From the NCBI RefSeq assembly GCF_047511655.1, contig NC_133392.1, positions 161,872,542-161,936,541 of the forward strand: 64,000 nucleotides of DNA, read 5' to 3'. Source of the stretch: Castor canadensis (taxonomy: Eukaryota > Chordata > Mammalia > Rodentia > Castoridae). Positions 1 through 12,546 of the stretch are shown here, piece by piece. The notes under the pieces were generated by a model that was not told the origin of the DNA, did not search any database, and saw only the letters and a program-made list of their open reading frames with translations. The stretch's first letter is position 1; each line of letters begins with the position of its first letter. Both the position numbers and the translations under genes were made by a program.

Positions 1-110
1 CATTTATTGAGCACCTGCTGTATGCCAGGCTTTGCTAGGGACTGGGGAGGCAGTGGTGAACAATTCAGAAGCAATCACTAACCCTCAGGGAGCTGCTGGT
101 CTGGGGGAGG
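1..110 (+). repeat. Old interspersed repeat fragment
   Basis: The phrase tattgagcacctgctgtatgccaggc followed by ctcagggagctg is typical of a widespread ancient mammalian repeat (L2/MIR age class). Similar phrases recur near 22430 and 37970. The exact family is uncertain. Confidence 0.4.
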
Positions 111-3100
111 GCAGAGCCAAGGCAGTGGTCCCAGCTCCTTGAGGGAGCTCTGGTGGGGAGAGGCAGGGTGGCAGAGCCCCTGGAAAGTCCAGGAAAGAGC
201 CTCTTCCTTGAAGAACAGGGGCTGCTGGAGGGTCTGGGGTACAAAGGAGAGCTGGGTGCACATGGGTTCCAGGACCTCCTCCTCAGTCGAGGCCTAGAGC
301 TTGAGGTGAGGAAGCCCAGGCAGGAGCTAGATTATACCAGCAGAAGATTCTGCCAGACGGAACTCTTGGCCCAGGACCCAGTTCAAACTTATCCTTGGAT
401 CACAGACAGGCCAGACGACAATGAGTGTTGAGGGACTGCTGACAGACCCCACTCCTGGCCATCAGTACCTGCCCCTTCACTGTGCCATACTTGGATGGCT
501 CCATCCTTGGGGCTCACCTGAAACTATCTTTCAAATGCTGCCTGCCTGGGCCTTCCATGATGACCCCATCTTGTGTGTAAGTACCTATGACCGTGCTTTC
601 CAAACTCCATCGCTACATTCAGAAACTTCACCCAGTGTCCAGTGGTAGCGTGAGAGCCATTTAAAATCCTGGGTGGAAGCTCATGGGCCCCCAAACAAAA
701 TGGGATGCATGAGCTAGAGGGGGCCTCATGGTCAGTGCAGAATTGGTCATCATGTCCCACATGAAGCCAAGGACAGGCCAGCTCTTGGTTTTAGCTCCAG
801 TGAGCTCCTGCTGGGTGGCAAGAGCTGAGCTAAGCAGCTGGTGTCAACAAGTGCTGCTTGGGGCCCCCAACTTACCCGAGCCCCACTCCCAGAAAGATCA
901 TGGTGTGGTGGCCGTAGCTGACTTTTTCCAAAGAGGAGGTAGGTCACTTATGAGGCAGCATTTGACAGTGTCAGGAACACCCCTGTGTCATCAGATCCTT
1001 TCTGTGATTGCTACTAGAGAAGAAACTCTGGTGTCAGGGGACAGCCACACATCGCACCACACACCACACCATCCCAGGCGTGACCATCTTTGGACAGTAG
1101 TTATGTAACATAAGCACAGAGACTAAAAGTCAGTGAGTTAGACTTGGATGTGGGACCATACCTGGGGATTGTGCCTGTGGAGGGCGAGGGTCCCTACGGG
1201 GCTGCTGTGGAGGACAGAGTCAGTGCCCACACACCGCGTGATCCAGCATACAACACACTCTTGACAGGTGTTTATGGAATGGCTCCACCAAGTTAAAATC
1301 CAAGTGACAAGGCAGGCAGGCCTTGGTGGCAGGGCACTGCCTTGGTGGTATCCACTCTGCCACCACCTTCCCAGGAGATTTATCTCCAAATCTTTCAAGA
1401 GAGATTAGAGGGCAGCCACCTTACCAAGTGCACGGGGTTTGCCAGGGAGGCCACAGTCAGCTTCAACACAGCATGACTGTCCCGGGAAGGTGTGAGCACA
1501 CAGCACAGTGGGTCTGAGCGGGAGCAGCTGCCCTGGACAGCAGGCACTGTCCACAGCAGCATCTGTTTCCAGGAGCCCCACCCACCCTTGCTACATCACA
1601 AACCCCGCCTCCCCACTCTGATTTCTCACCCACTCCCCAGAAGCTCTTTTCTGGCTACCATATGGCCACTGGCCTCCAGGAGAGCACAAATAGGGCCATA
1701 CTTCTCCCCAGACCCAGTAGACATGGGTCACCGTGACTTTGCTGGTGCCACTGGGTCCACAACGTGCCAGCCCACTGCTATCTGGTCCCCACGAAAGCAG
1801 GAAGGCCACTCAGGATGCCTGTCCTCTGTCCTCAAGTCATTTAGCACGTCTAGGTCAGACCAGCATCCCAAGGAAGCTGTTCTAGGCCCCATCCCTGCTT
1901 TTCTATGTCAAGGGTCCACCTGAATGAACCAAGTGCTCTGCTGGGGTGGTCTCTGTGACCTGCTCTCCAATGTCTCTCTGGCAGCCAAAGGCCTCAGCAA
2001 AGCCCCCATTTCTGGGACAAAGACCTCAGCCAAGGTCTCTGGACGACAGAGACCACCCTGTCTCTTCTCAGTCTCACCGGTGCCAGGTACTCAGCAGGTG
2101 ACAATAAGGAGCCCCTTCCTGGTGCTCTTCTCTAAGGCTTCTGTACCTCCAGCCACCTTCCCTTTGTTGCGGGATATGGAAGAGTTCACAAACCCTGCCC
2201 CAGGACTGCTGCCCACAGCCCTTGCACGCATTTGCCCACAGCCTTTGGGGAGCCTGGTCCCACTCCAGGACCCATGACCTCCACCCACCCGCCCTCGACA
2301 CCAGCCCTTCTGCTTGCCCTCTATGCCCCTAGCCGTGTGTCACCTGCAGATGGCATAAGCCCAGCACCCAGCCAGTGTTGCACAGGCAAATGTTTATTTT
2401 TTCTTTAGGGTAAAAAAAGAAAAGAAAAGAAAGAGAGTGAGTCACTGGGAGTGTTCAACTGGAAGACTGAGGGCAGCACCCCCCAGGGCCCCCTCCAGCA
2501 GGGCCGGAGCTCACCCACCCCTACTCCTCCTCCCCAAGGCTGTGTGTGTCAGGGTGTAGCCACCACCGAGTCTTCAGGGAATTGTCATTCCCCCACCTTG
2601 TTGGACAGTCTAAGGAGCTGCCACTTCCAGGGAGTCCTCCCTGACTGCCCACAGACCCCTGCAGCATTTGGAAAGGCCAGGAGGCACCTGCAACCAGACA
2701 GCAGGATTCCTGAGAGGAGCTGGTAGCAGGGAACTGAGGCAGAAGGGCCTCACAAGGCTGCTGTGGACCATGGGTCTCTGCTCCCTGGCCACTCATAGGC
2801 CTTACCTCACAACCAGAGGGACCCAGAGGGTAGAGGAATAGGAGGAGCCCTCAGTCAGTGGGGACAGGCAGCCTGGGCCAGCCACCCAGGCCAGGCTGGT
2901 GTCCCTGTCCCTGCTGGAGTGTGGCCACCAGACATCAGCCAGGTCAGGCTGGCTTCCTAAGAGCTCCGGGCACCCCAAGCCCCAGACCACCTGAGCACGA
3001 GATGACCACCAGAGCAGGATCCAAAGCCTCTGCAGCCACACCTGGGTACCTGAGGACCAGAGAGACCAGACCCCAGGCCTAGGAACAGCTTCAGCCTCCT

Positions 3101-5954
3101 AAGAAAGGAGGTGACAGGCTAAAACCTGAGCTGGACAGAAAGGGACTGTCCAAGGTCCTATGGAGAGGTACAGTCAGCCCCTTTAGTGCTGGAGTTATGG
3201 CACAAATTCAGGGTCCCTTTCCACTGGGAGCCTCCCACAGGCCCAAGCACGGCCCCCTAGCTCCAAGAGGGGCTGGGAGGATCCTATCCACACTGAGGAC
3301 CAGTCCTCTGAAGACAGGGGGGGCTCCTTCACCAAGATCCCTGGACAAACCAAGGTCAGAGGAAGGCCCAGCACTCTGGCTTCAGATGGGGAAACAGGCC
3401 GAGGGAGGGAGGGTCGCCTGAGGTCACTAGCCATGGTGGCAAGCATGCAGAGCCCAGGTCTTTACCATATTCTCCTCTACCCTGCAGGAGTCAAGAATCT
3501 TCTGGGGGTTGTGGGGGTCCCCACTGGGCTGCCAGAAGGAGCCACGCCTGCGACCTCATGTATCCCTGGGGCAGAGGCAGCAGTGACGGCTGAGTCACAC
3601 CCACGGCTTTTTAAGGCTTAGCTGAGTGCAGGGGCAATTTAGGTCTTCTGACAAGACAGACAGACGCAAGAGCACAAGGCAGAGAACATGGGCTAGAGCC
3701 AGCTGGAGACGCAGGCCACAGTGTGACATTGTCACACACCCCTAAGCCCAGTCACAAATCCCTTCCTGAGGCAGGAGCCTAACCTCAGACGCCGTGGGGG
3801 TCACACCGGAGCTGGCCACCAGGGAACATGTGAGCATTGGACCATTGTACTTGCTGGCTTGGCGGGGCTGGGGTGGCCCCTGCCTTGCTGCATGACTGGG
3901 GGTGCTGAGAGTGGACTGGGCCCTCTGGCGAATTTCCTAGGAGGGAGGCCCAGCAGCCCCCACCCCACCCTCATTCTTTGTCTGCACTTTAGTAGCCAGA
4001 ATTGGAGGAGGCCAGAACCGGAGGAGGCCGTGGAAGAAGGGAGGGTTCGGGGACAAAGTGTCCAGCTCGGGACCTGGTTCTGGTGACCCAAGAGGCATAG
4101 GTGGTCCTCACTCTGGGCCCTACTCCCCAAATCGCATTAAGAATTGGAATCATCAGCCTGATGTTCCAAGTGATGTCGTTTTCTTCAAAATGCAGAATAT
4201 AATTCCCCAATAATGCCAAGCCCAAAATAACCCTACAATGTGCCACTTGCAGCACTAGTGGAGAATGAGACTGAGTCAAACACAGCTGCGAGCCGCTTTA
4301 AAAATACACTTAAACACACAAACAGGCGCGCACACACGCAGGCACACACAACCTGCCTGCAAGGACGTCTGCCTCCACCCACAGGGCGCTGCTCAACAGG
4401 TGAGCAGGGGTGAGGATGGGGACACGGCTGGAGGGACACCCTGCCACTCACCCCAGGGCTGGAAGGATGCCCACAGCAAGGTGTGCAGGGCAGATGGCAC
4501 TCCCCAGTTGTCTCGGAGACCTGGATCTGGGCCCTCTCACACCAGGGTCCCCAGCTCCTGCCTGCTCAGTGTGGAGTCTCCCATGGAGAGAGGCAGGGCT
4601 CCTGTCAGAGTGGTGGGTTCTCAGCTCCAGGGTGCAGAGGGATCCCAAACCCACACCTCTGGGTTGCTCCTGGCTAAGATAGATGTCCCGGGCATCAAGG
4701 CTTTTGGGGCTGAGGGATAAGGAATGGCCAGAGTGTCTGTCGGGCCTCCAGGCAGCTCCAAGCAACAGACTGGCCATCAAGCAGACAGTGTCCAGTTCCA
4801 AGTGCCCACTGCCCTTGGATCCCACACAAGAGGGCTCAGGGGATGGGCAGGCCCAGTGCTCTGAGCTCAGCACTGGGAGCGCAAATGTGAGAGGTAAGAG
4901 GGAGAACAAAGTCTGTTGCCATGGTTCAGAATCTCAGGAGTCTGGCCTGGGGAGGCTGGGGAAGAAGCAGTCATCTGGGAGGTGGATCAAGGCCCAGGGT
5001 CCCCTCCACATGGCTTGAGTGCTCAGTCCACATGAGAGTCCCAGATATAGCTGCCCCTTGGCAGGGTGCCCCCAGCCTGAGCAGCAGGCTTCTGAGGACA
5101 CCCAGGTGCCTGACAAGGAGTCAGCTCCTAAGGTGCCTTGAGTCACACCCCCGCCCCATTGGACCAACTCTTCAGTGAGCACCAGTCCAAACTGGGCCCC
5201 AAAGAAACTGTCCAGCAATCTTCAGAAATGGGCTCCACCCAGAACTGCCCAGCAAGGGCCAGGACGCTGATGGAACCAAGCCAAGGCAGAAGGGATAAGC
5301 CAGTTTCTCTCAGACCCTGGGGGGCCATAGGAGAAACCTATTCAGTGCCCACTCCCCAGGCTCAGGGGCCTCATCTAAGAGGGAACTCTGAAACCCAGCA
5401 GGAGCCCATTCAGGAAGTCCTAGAGTCACCATCGGGCCACCCTGGCCCAGTAAAAGGACAGGGTCCATTCACAGCATGACTCGCATGGCTTCAGGGGGAA
5501 TGGGAAGCCTGTAACCTTGACCTTCTGCAGCCCACCCAGGAGGACAGCCGTGTCACACCAGCTCATGCCATGCCCATCTTGCCATGGCGAACCACCTCAA
5601 CCAGTCCCTTCATGAGCAAGTTCCTGAGCCTCCCAAGCGACCTCCGGAGAAGACTGTGTGACTCTCTGCCCAGGCTATCTGAGCATCCCCAAATGTCACC
5701 CTAAAAATTGATCTCAGGGAAACCCAGGCATCTGCCATGCAAGAGGCTGGTGAGCCATGAGCTCAAGGCTCCTAGCTGGGACCACCAGCAGCCCTGCAAG
5801 CCAGTGAGGAGCAACAGTGCTGGCAGCAGACAGCAGCCTAGGGAGACGGCACACCCTTGGGTGGCCAGCAGGTGCCCCACCCAACCTGCTGGATGAACCT
5901 CATAGCCGTCATGACCCTTCCCATGGTGAGGTGACACTCTGGTGTCAGGCCACC

Positions 5955-6050
5955 CAGGTCAGGAATGGTTCTGTTCATTCTTGCATCTCCAGAACCTACC
6001 AAGGGCCAGGCAGACTGCAGCCTCCATCAACAGGTGCTGGCCAGAGGGAA
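5955..6050 (+). repeat. L2-like 3' end fragment
   Basis: ttctgttcattcttgcatctccagaacc...ggccaggcag resembles the L2 3' end (cattcttgtatccccagcacctagcacagtgcctgg). Short and diverged. Confidence 0.35.
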
Positions 6051-8803
6051 GGCTGAGGACTCAGACTATGGGGACCCAGCCACAGGACAGCCAATATGGT
6101 TTCTCTCTCAGGCCCAGAGGGCACAGGCCAGTGTTGGCTTGGGAAGGGCTGTTATTCTAGAGCTGTCTCTGCCTCCCAAGTGAGCCTCTAGGGCTCTGAT
6201 CGCCTGCCCTCACCCACACAGGCTGTGGCAGCCACCTGCTGCTCTGGAATTTCACTGTGACCGATGCCCCCACTGCCTGAGAAGTGGGCCACAGGCCTGG
6301 CCTGGAAACTGTTGCTCAGAAACCAGCCAGTCATGGGATCTGCCTTCCAGCAGGCACCACAAAGGGGCTGTAGCAAAGGGTCTTGCCCTTAGGCTGCCGA
6401 CACCAACCAGAGCCCTGCCTTAGCCTACCACCCACCTGACAGCCCTGGGGAGTAGACCTGGGCAGCAGCCCTCTTGCCTCAAGCTCTCAAGTGCTCCCAT
6501 CCCCACATAGGAAATTCAGGGAGGGCTTCCCCAGCAGCCACTGCCCCCTTTTGGTCACAATCCTGGGGACACCAGAAATCACAGCTACCCACTTGGACAA
6601 AGGACACACAAGAAACACATTCCCAGGCCGAGGACCCTCTGCCTTCATGTGTGCCTAGCTGAGCCACAGCACACCAGCTGGGCCCTCTGCTGGTATCTGT
6701 TGGGAGAGAGGGTGTCCAAGGGCTGCCAGAGACTCCAAAGACCCCAGAAAAAGGACAGAAAGATACAGACACAGGGAGCGGCTTTCCTCTGCTGAGAAGA
6801 CAGAGCCCTGACCCCCCAAAGGGAGTGGACAAAACAGGTGGTGGAGGCAGGAGAGCCCCGTCCCTCCAGAGTGGCTCCAGGCAACTGCCAAAAGGACACT
6901 AGCCCTGGGGGATCCTTGAAAGAGATCCTGTGAGTCACCTCCTTCTCAGCATACCCTGCCCCACAGCCCCTTCCCCCAGCAAAAAGCCAGCACTTGGTGG
7001 TGCCTACTGTGTACACAGATGCCCTTGTTTGCCCTCCACAGGAGGAGGACCTCACCTGCTGTGCTACCTGCCAGGTCACTCCCTCCTCCAGCCTCATTAA
7101 GATGGAAGCATAATAAGATCCAACTGGAAATACACACGTAAGGGGATCTCCATTTCCTGGGCTGCTGCCAAATAGGGCTACATGGGGCAGGCTGCCAGTC
7201 AGGGAGCAAGGAAGTACCCAGGCCATGCTCTGAGAACAGGGGCACCGACATTGTGGAGGATGGTCCCACTACACTGCACCCAGCTGCCCCATAGGAGGTG
7301 GTCCAGAAGGAGGCTGTTGCATGACATGGGGTGGAATTAGGGGTGGCTCAAACCAGGGTGAATTGGACAGCTCTCAGTGTCCCCCCCCAGGACAGGATCT
7401 ACAGAGAAGGATCTACAGCATCTCCTCCAGGCTGTCCTCTTGTCCCTGTCCTTAGATAGAACAGCTCAGAGAACTCTCCAAGGGAAGCTCTGCCCTGGGC
7501 TCAGTTGAACTCCCGGAGAGCAAAGGAGCTACTTTTATTGTGCACCCCTTCATACAAGGCCAGGGACCAAGGGAGACCAGATGAGGACGCCAACTTGTTC
7601 AATACCAGCCCCCCAGGACCAAGAATGATTAGCAGGTCCTAGACAAAACCAAGTCCCAGAAAGAGGGCCTCATGCCTAGGCCCTGGTTAGAGAGCCCCAA
7701 CCAACTATCCCTGTCCCTGTCCCTTCTATGAATTAGCTAAGTGCCTCCCGGGGCCCATCTGCTGCTTTCCTGGGTGGCTCGAGAGGGTGAATGATGCATA
7801 AGCTCCTAGCCCACCCCTAGCCTCCTGCTCCTTACAGAGACACTCCCAAAGATAGGCTGGTTGCAGAGGACGGGCCGGGTGGGCCAGGCAGGAGGCAGCA
7901 GGATCAAGAGCTGCTACTCCCCGCCATGACAGCCCCTCTCCACGGTGCTCACTCCAGGACAGCAGCTGCTGCCTTTGAGCTGAGATGAAATACTTCCGCA
8001 GAGCTGCTCTCCCACAGGCAGTACCCGGGTGGAGGGGCAGTGGGGAACTTGACCTGGACAGATCCTGGAGAACCTCCTGTTTTCTCCCCGAGGGCCCACA
8101 GTCCTCAGTCCAGCAGCCTCGGATCTTTCTGTAAACCTGGGTGGACATGTGGCCCAGAATGAGAGGAGTGCAGAGCAACACCAGCTTGGCAGGACAGCCA
8201 GAGCTGAACACTCCACACCCATGCCCAGCAAGGAAACCTGGGGGCCAAGGCAGGGCACCTCCTTCACCTGCACTGCCTAGGAGCTGGCCACCAGGCTCAG
8301 TGCTGGACAAAAGACTGCTCAGCTCCTGTTCCATCGGCAGAACACAACTTCACTTCGCAAGCTTGGCATTTCTAAGGATGACAAAGATCCTGGGGATCAG
8401 AATGTGTTTCTTGTGCGAACAGACACTTCCGCACCAGCATGCTGACGACACAGCCTCCCCTGCAGTTGGGGCCTGAATCATCGCCTCCTCTGGCAGTCAG
8501 GACACGGGCCAAGAACACACTACAATCCAGGACTGGTGGGACTCGGGGAACCGAGGGTCATCACCTTGGCCCCCAGGAGGGGTCCGCTGTTCAATCACCA
8601 TCACCAGGGCTGCAGGTCTGGGATGTCTGTGTCCTTCTCTATGGGGGGAGGGTCACAGACCTCTACCCCTCATAGTGATGGGATGGGGTGGGCTTGAGGC
8701 TCCCTGACCTGGCAGTAGCCCTTTAAGCCTCAAGTGGCCCTTTGAGGGAACCAGGAAGCAAGTAGAAGGGGGCTGGCTCTGAAAGTGAGTGGTCAATGTA
8801 AGT

Positions 8804-8822
8804 CACACACACACACACACAC
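8804..8822. repeat. (CA)n microsatellite
   Basis: Pure CA dinucleotides, about nine units. Confidence 0.9.
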
Positions 8823-9364
8823 GCACCCAGCTGCTGAGAGTTAACTGGGCTTCCCGAGGGCCAGCACTGACCAGCACAGCCCTGAGATCCATCTTCATTA
8901 GGCAAGTTCTTGGCTACAATTTCTTACCTGTCACTGCAGGATGGGTCCCTTGAGACTACTGCATATCACTGTGGGGGACAGGGAAGTTCTGGCCAGCCCC
9001 ACACCCCACAGTTAGGACCTGACACAGACCTACCAGCAGCCTGCCCTTGACTGGGAGGTGGCCCTGAGGGCTCAGGTAGAGCCTAGGTACCTTGGTGACC
9101 TGGAGCCAAGCAGAATCCATCATGGCACACACTGGAGATGTCTGCTGCCTACACCCCAGGCCCTGTTTTAAACTGCATCCTGAGTCCTCTTTCCAGGGGG
9201 TTGGACAGTTTGTGTGAATGGCCAAACAATAGGTCATTGAGGGAGGCTACAAGCCAAGGTCACCTCCCTGGAGCCAATGTCTCCTCTCCTCAAGCCAGGA
9301 AGCCCAGCACTGGTGAAGCAATTTCAACTTCCACAGGTTTCTCACCTTCTCTACAGGTAACACA

Positions 9365-9500
9365 CTCTCACACCCATCACCAGCCCCTTCTTACAAACAA
9401 GGAAACTGAGGCTCAAAGAAACGAGTTCCTTGCCCAAGAGCCCACAGCCCAGAGAGTGGCAAATAAGGGGTGTGGGGGGACTTGAGCCCAGACTGGCAGG
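9365..9500. repeat. MIR-like fragment
   Basis: Holds ttacaaacaaggaaactgaggctcaaag and tgcccaagagcccacag, the phrases shared by many MIR copies. Confidence 0.4.
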
Positions 9501-11088
9501 TCCCAGGCCCACTAATGTGACCTCCAAGGAGCCTGGCCTGAGAGACCTGAGGAGCAGTTCATAGTACGTGCAGGGCGCACAGACCAGACCGACTCTGACT
9601 TGTTCGTTAGCTCCTTTCATGTTTGCTGAAGGCGACAGGAAGCAATCCCAGAAGGCCTGGTGCATCTTTGCTTGTGCAGAAGGCTCAGGAAGGCAATCAG
9701 AAGCCCTTGAAAAAGTGAGGTATTTCACGATTCATTAACAAGGTACCCAGATGACCACTGTCCTGCAGTGAGGGCCACTGGCAAAGAAGGGAACCACTTG
9801 AAATGTCTCATGCAGTTGGAACACTAACATTTTGCAAGTACAGAGCAAACCCTCCCATGGCAGGAGGTCCCCAATATCTGTTGCCTTGAAGCTAAGCATG
9901 AGGAAGAGACAGCCATGGATAGAGTCGCCTCTGCCCCAGCCCCAGCCAGTCTGTAGTGGGCAAGCCCAGGGGGACAGAACTCACTGGGTAGGTGCTTCAG
10001 TGTCTTCAGAGGCCCAGTGGAGTGACTGAGGCACTGTGTGCAGAGCAACAGCTTCTCTCTCTTCTCAGAAGTGGCAGGGTGTAAGAGCTAAGCTCGGGAA
10101 AACCAAGGCCCACTGGACCAGAGTCTCAGTGCCAGATCCCTTTCCATCAAAGGCACTTGGCACTACCCACTTTCTGAGGCCACTGCTTTCCAGAGAACAG
10201 CTATGTTCAGAGCAGGGGAGGGTGGTCACTGCACTAGCCTCTGCTTGAGATCCACAGTGAGGGCAGCACTGTCCATCAGAGGCTGGGCAGAGCAGCACAT
10301 ACAGCCTTGTGTCTTGCCCATAGCCTGCTTTTGCCAGCTCACTGGACAGAAGATGCTCAGGCTGAGCCTGCTGGGATTCAACCTATCTACCCAGCTGCAG
10401 GACCATGGCCTCTACCCTGTTGGCCCCATTCTGGGAAGAACCTGGGCACTAATCTTCCAGGAAGAGCCACTTTTGATCCTGGGCCACCCTCTTAAGGAAC
10501 AGCAGAGCCCACATGTAGACCTTGTATCCCCTCACACACCCTGTGCCTGCATTTCTTCCTGTAGGCAGCGTGGTACCCATGTCAAACACACACATCTGCT
10601 GAAACAACCCTAGCTTCTAGCAGGGGGCTGGGGGCCGATCCACACTTTCCTTGCTTCAAGCTAAGTGAAAAGCGCTACAGACCGGGGCAGTGTTGGGGCC
10701 AGAAGTCAAAAGTCCCAGAGGGCTCCAACCCCCATTTTAGCAGCCTCATCAGAAAAGCCAATGGGGCCACAGAGGCCTGTCAGAGCCACTTGGAACAGCG
10801 GCAGGGGCGGGGGGGACTTTCAAGAGCAGCTGACCAGCCAGGCTGGCCCTTCAAAGGAACCAGGGATGGGTGACCTAATGAAGAGGTCAGTCAGGAGAGC
10901 TCAAGATCCCTTCTTGCCAATCCTTGTGGCTTCTGGAGACATGGCTGGCCCAAGCAGAGACTGGGATGGGGAACCAGGATGGGAAGGCCAGGATGCCAGC
11001 CAGTCAGAGGCTCCCACAGCTGGGCAGTTCCAGTCATGCCATCAGCTCGTCCTGCACCAGCCCTGTCCAGCCTATGGGGCCCAGCCAT

Positions 11089-11552
11089 TGTAGTGGACTG
11101 AATTGACCAAAATACATATGCACCCCTGGAATCTGCCAGCATGACCTTATTTGGAAAAACTATCTCTGCCAATGTAACTAAGGATCTTAAGACAAGTGTC
11201 AACGACGATCCAGCTGAGCCCTAAATCCCATGACAAGTGGCCTTAAAAGAAAAAGATTTGAGAGACAGAAGTGGGAAAGACAGAGAGAAGAAGGTCTGTG
11301 AAGAGAGAGTCAGAGATAGAATGAGGCAGCCACAGCCCAGCAACACCAAGGACGGCCAGGAAGGATCCCCTCAGAGCCTTCAGAGGGTCCACCAACACCT
11401 GGATTTCTGATATCTGGCCTCCAGAACTGTGTGAGGGACTCCTGTTTTCCCTCCCGGGACTGCTGTGTGTGAAGGGACATTGAAGAACAAATGTCTGATG
11501 TTTAAACCATCAGTGGTGGCAATTTGTTCCAGCAGCCCCAAGAAATGAACAC
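11089..11552 (+). mobile_element. MLT1-type LTR fossil (ERVL-MaLR), solo
   Basis: A diverged LTR of the old MaLR group, recognised by gaccttatttgg, catgacaagtggcctta, agccttcagagggtcc, ggcctccagaactgtg and aatttgttccagcagcccc in the right order. No internal region is seen, so it is a solo, non-coding fossil that predates the rodent radiation. It is interrupted by a 46-bp insertion at 11435-11480. Confidence 0.75.
11435..11480 (-). repeat. 46-bp inverted copy, inserted in the LTR
   Basis: Exact reverse complement of 12297-12342 over 46 bases, with no match beyond either end. In the LTR it separates ctgtgtgag from tgaagaacaaatgtctg, which are adjacent in the family consensus. The other copy lies in sequence unrelated to the LTR, so it is the likely source. 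Confidence 0.85.
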
Positions 11553-12296
11553 TGCCATCTCGGGCTGTGCAACTGGTCACCCATAGGTACCTGGAGTTCA
11601 GGGAGGGAGGGGCCAGGCCAGTTATCAGTGAATAGTTATCCTATTCTCCGGGGGAAACAAAGACCCCAGTAGCCATAAGCACCTGAGCTCCCCCAGTCAG
11701 CACAGAGCCCCACGCTTCCTTGGAATCATCTGGTCGGTGCTCGCAGCTCCCCTGGAGCAGGGGTCCAGATGTGGTTTTGCAGAGGACAAAGAGAAGCACA
11801 GATGGCTACATGACTGCTCAGGTCCCACAGCCAGTAAGGGGGATCAAAGCCTTTCGGGGACTCCCAGGCCCTGCACACAGCACCTCAGGGCACCTCAGGT
11901 CTTGTGTCAACAGACAAATGAAGCAACCGCCCAGAAGTGATGGTGCCAGCCATGGAGGGGCTAGGTCTGCCAACGACCCCCACAACCCAGGTCCAGGCTG
12001 GGCCCAGGACAAGGAAGGAGGCTTGGCTTGGGTACTGATATGAAGATCCAGTTAGAGGCCTCCCTGGGCCCTCACCAGACCAAGAAGAGGATGTTTCACC
12101 AACTTGTCCTTTAACAGCTCCTAGTCCTCCCTGCCACCTGGTCTCTCCAAGGTCAGCAGCTTAGTCACAATCACAAGTCATAAATTGAGTCCCAAGTCAG
12201 CAGCCTGGAGCTCTGCACTGCCCCTTCCTGCCATGCCCTGGTCTCTCCCTGTTCCTACACCATCCCAGCTGCCAAGACCCACCAGCCAGTGGGAAG

Positions 12297-12342
12297 ATGT
12301 CCCTTCACACACAGCAGTCCCGGGAGGGAAAACAGGAGTCCC
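12297..12342 (+). repeat. Source copy of the 46-bp inverted repeat
   Basis: Starts atgtcccttcacacacag and ends caggagtccc. It is embedded in otherwise unique sequence about 0.8 kb from its inverted copy. Confidence 0.85.
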
Positions 12343-12419
12343 AAAAATGCCAGTCAGCTCTCTCCCTTCCCCAGGCAGCCTGGCCTGCTTTGAGAACAGG
12401 CCTATGCAGATGTGCGCAG

Positions 12420-12421
12420 GC

Positions 12422-12454
<33 letters not shown>

Positions 12455-12546
12455 GGTGTATGGGTGTACATGTATGCAGGTGTGTGCATGGGTGTGCACA
12501 TGTGTCAGACATATGCATATGTGTTCAGGTGTTCTGGGGCATATAT
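12420..12546. repeat. (TG)n microsatellite with degenerate TG/TA flank
   Basis: Perfect TG units at 12427-12452, then imperfect TG-, GTA- and CA-containing units to about 12546. Confidence 0.9.

Larger units (their letters stand above)
1..11088. other. Gene-free interval, first part
   Basis: GC-rich, mostly unique non-coding DNA. Open frames here are short, lack recognisable domains and occur on both strands as expected of GC-rich sequence. Items seen: an old repeat scrap at the very start (1-110), a short A/G tract at 2406-2440, an AT-richer block at 4125-4320, an L2-like scrap at 5955-6050, a CA repeat at 8804-8822 and a MIR-like scrap at 9365-9500. Confidence 0.7.

Noticed and set aside
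2390-2440. Minus-strand AATAAA and an A-rich tract as the 3' end of a minus-strand gene
   Set aside because: No coding exon is found to its right on the minus strand. The tract looks like a simple repeat.
7726-8334. 202-codon minus-strand open frame
   Set aside because: There is no family resemblance, no promoter nearby and comparable frames exist on the other strand. A PLCH2 exon was considered but no PLCH2 sequence is recognisable.
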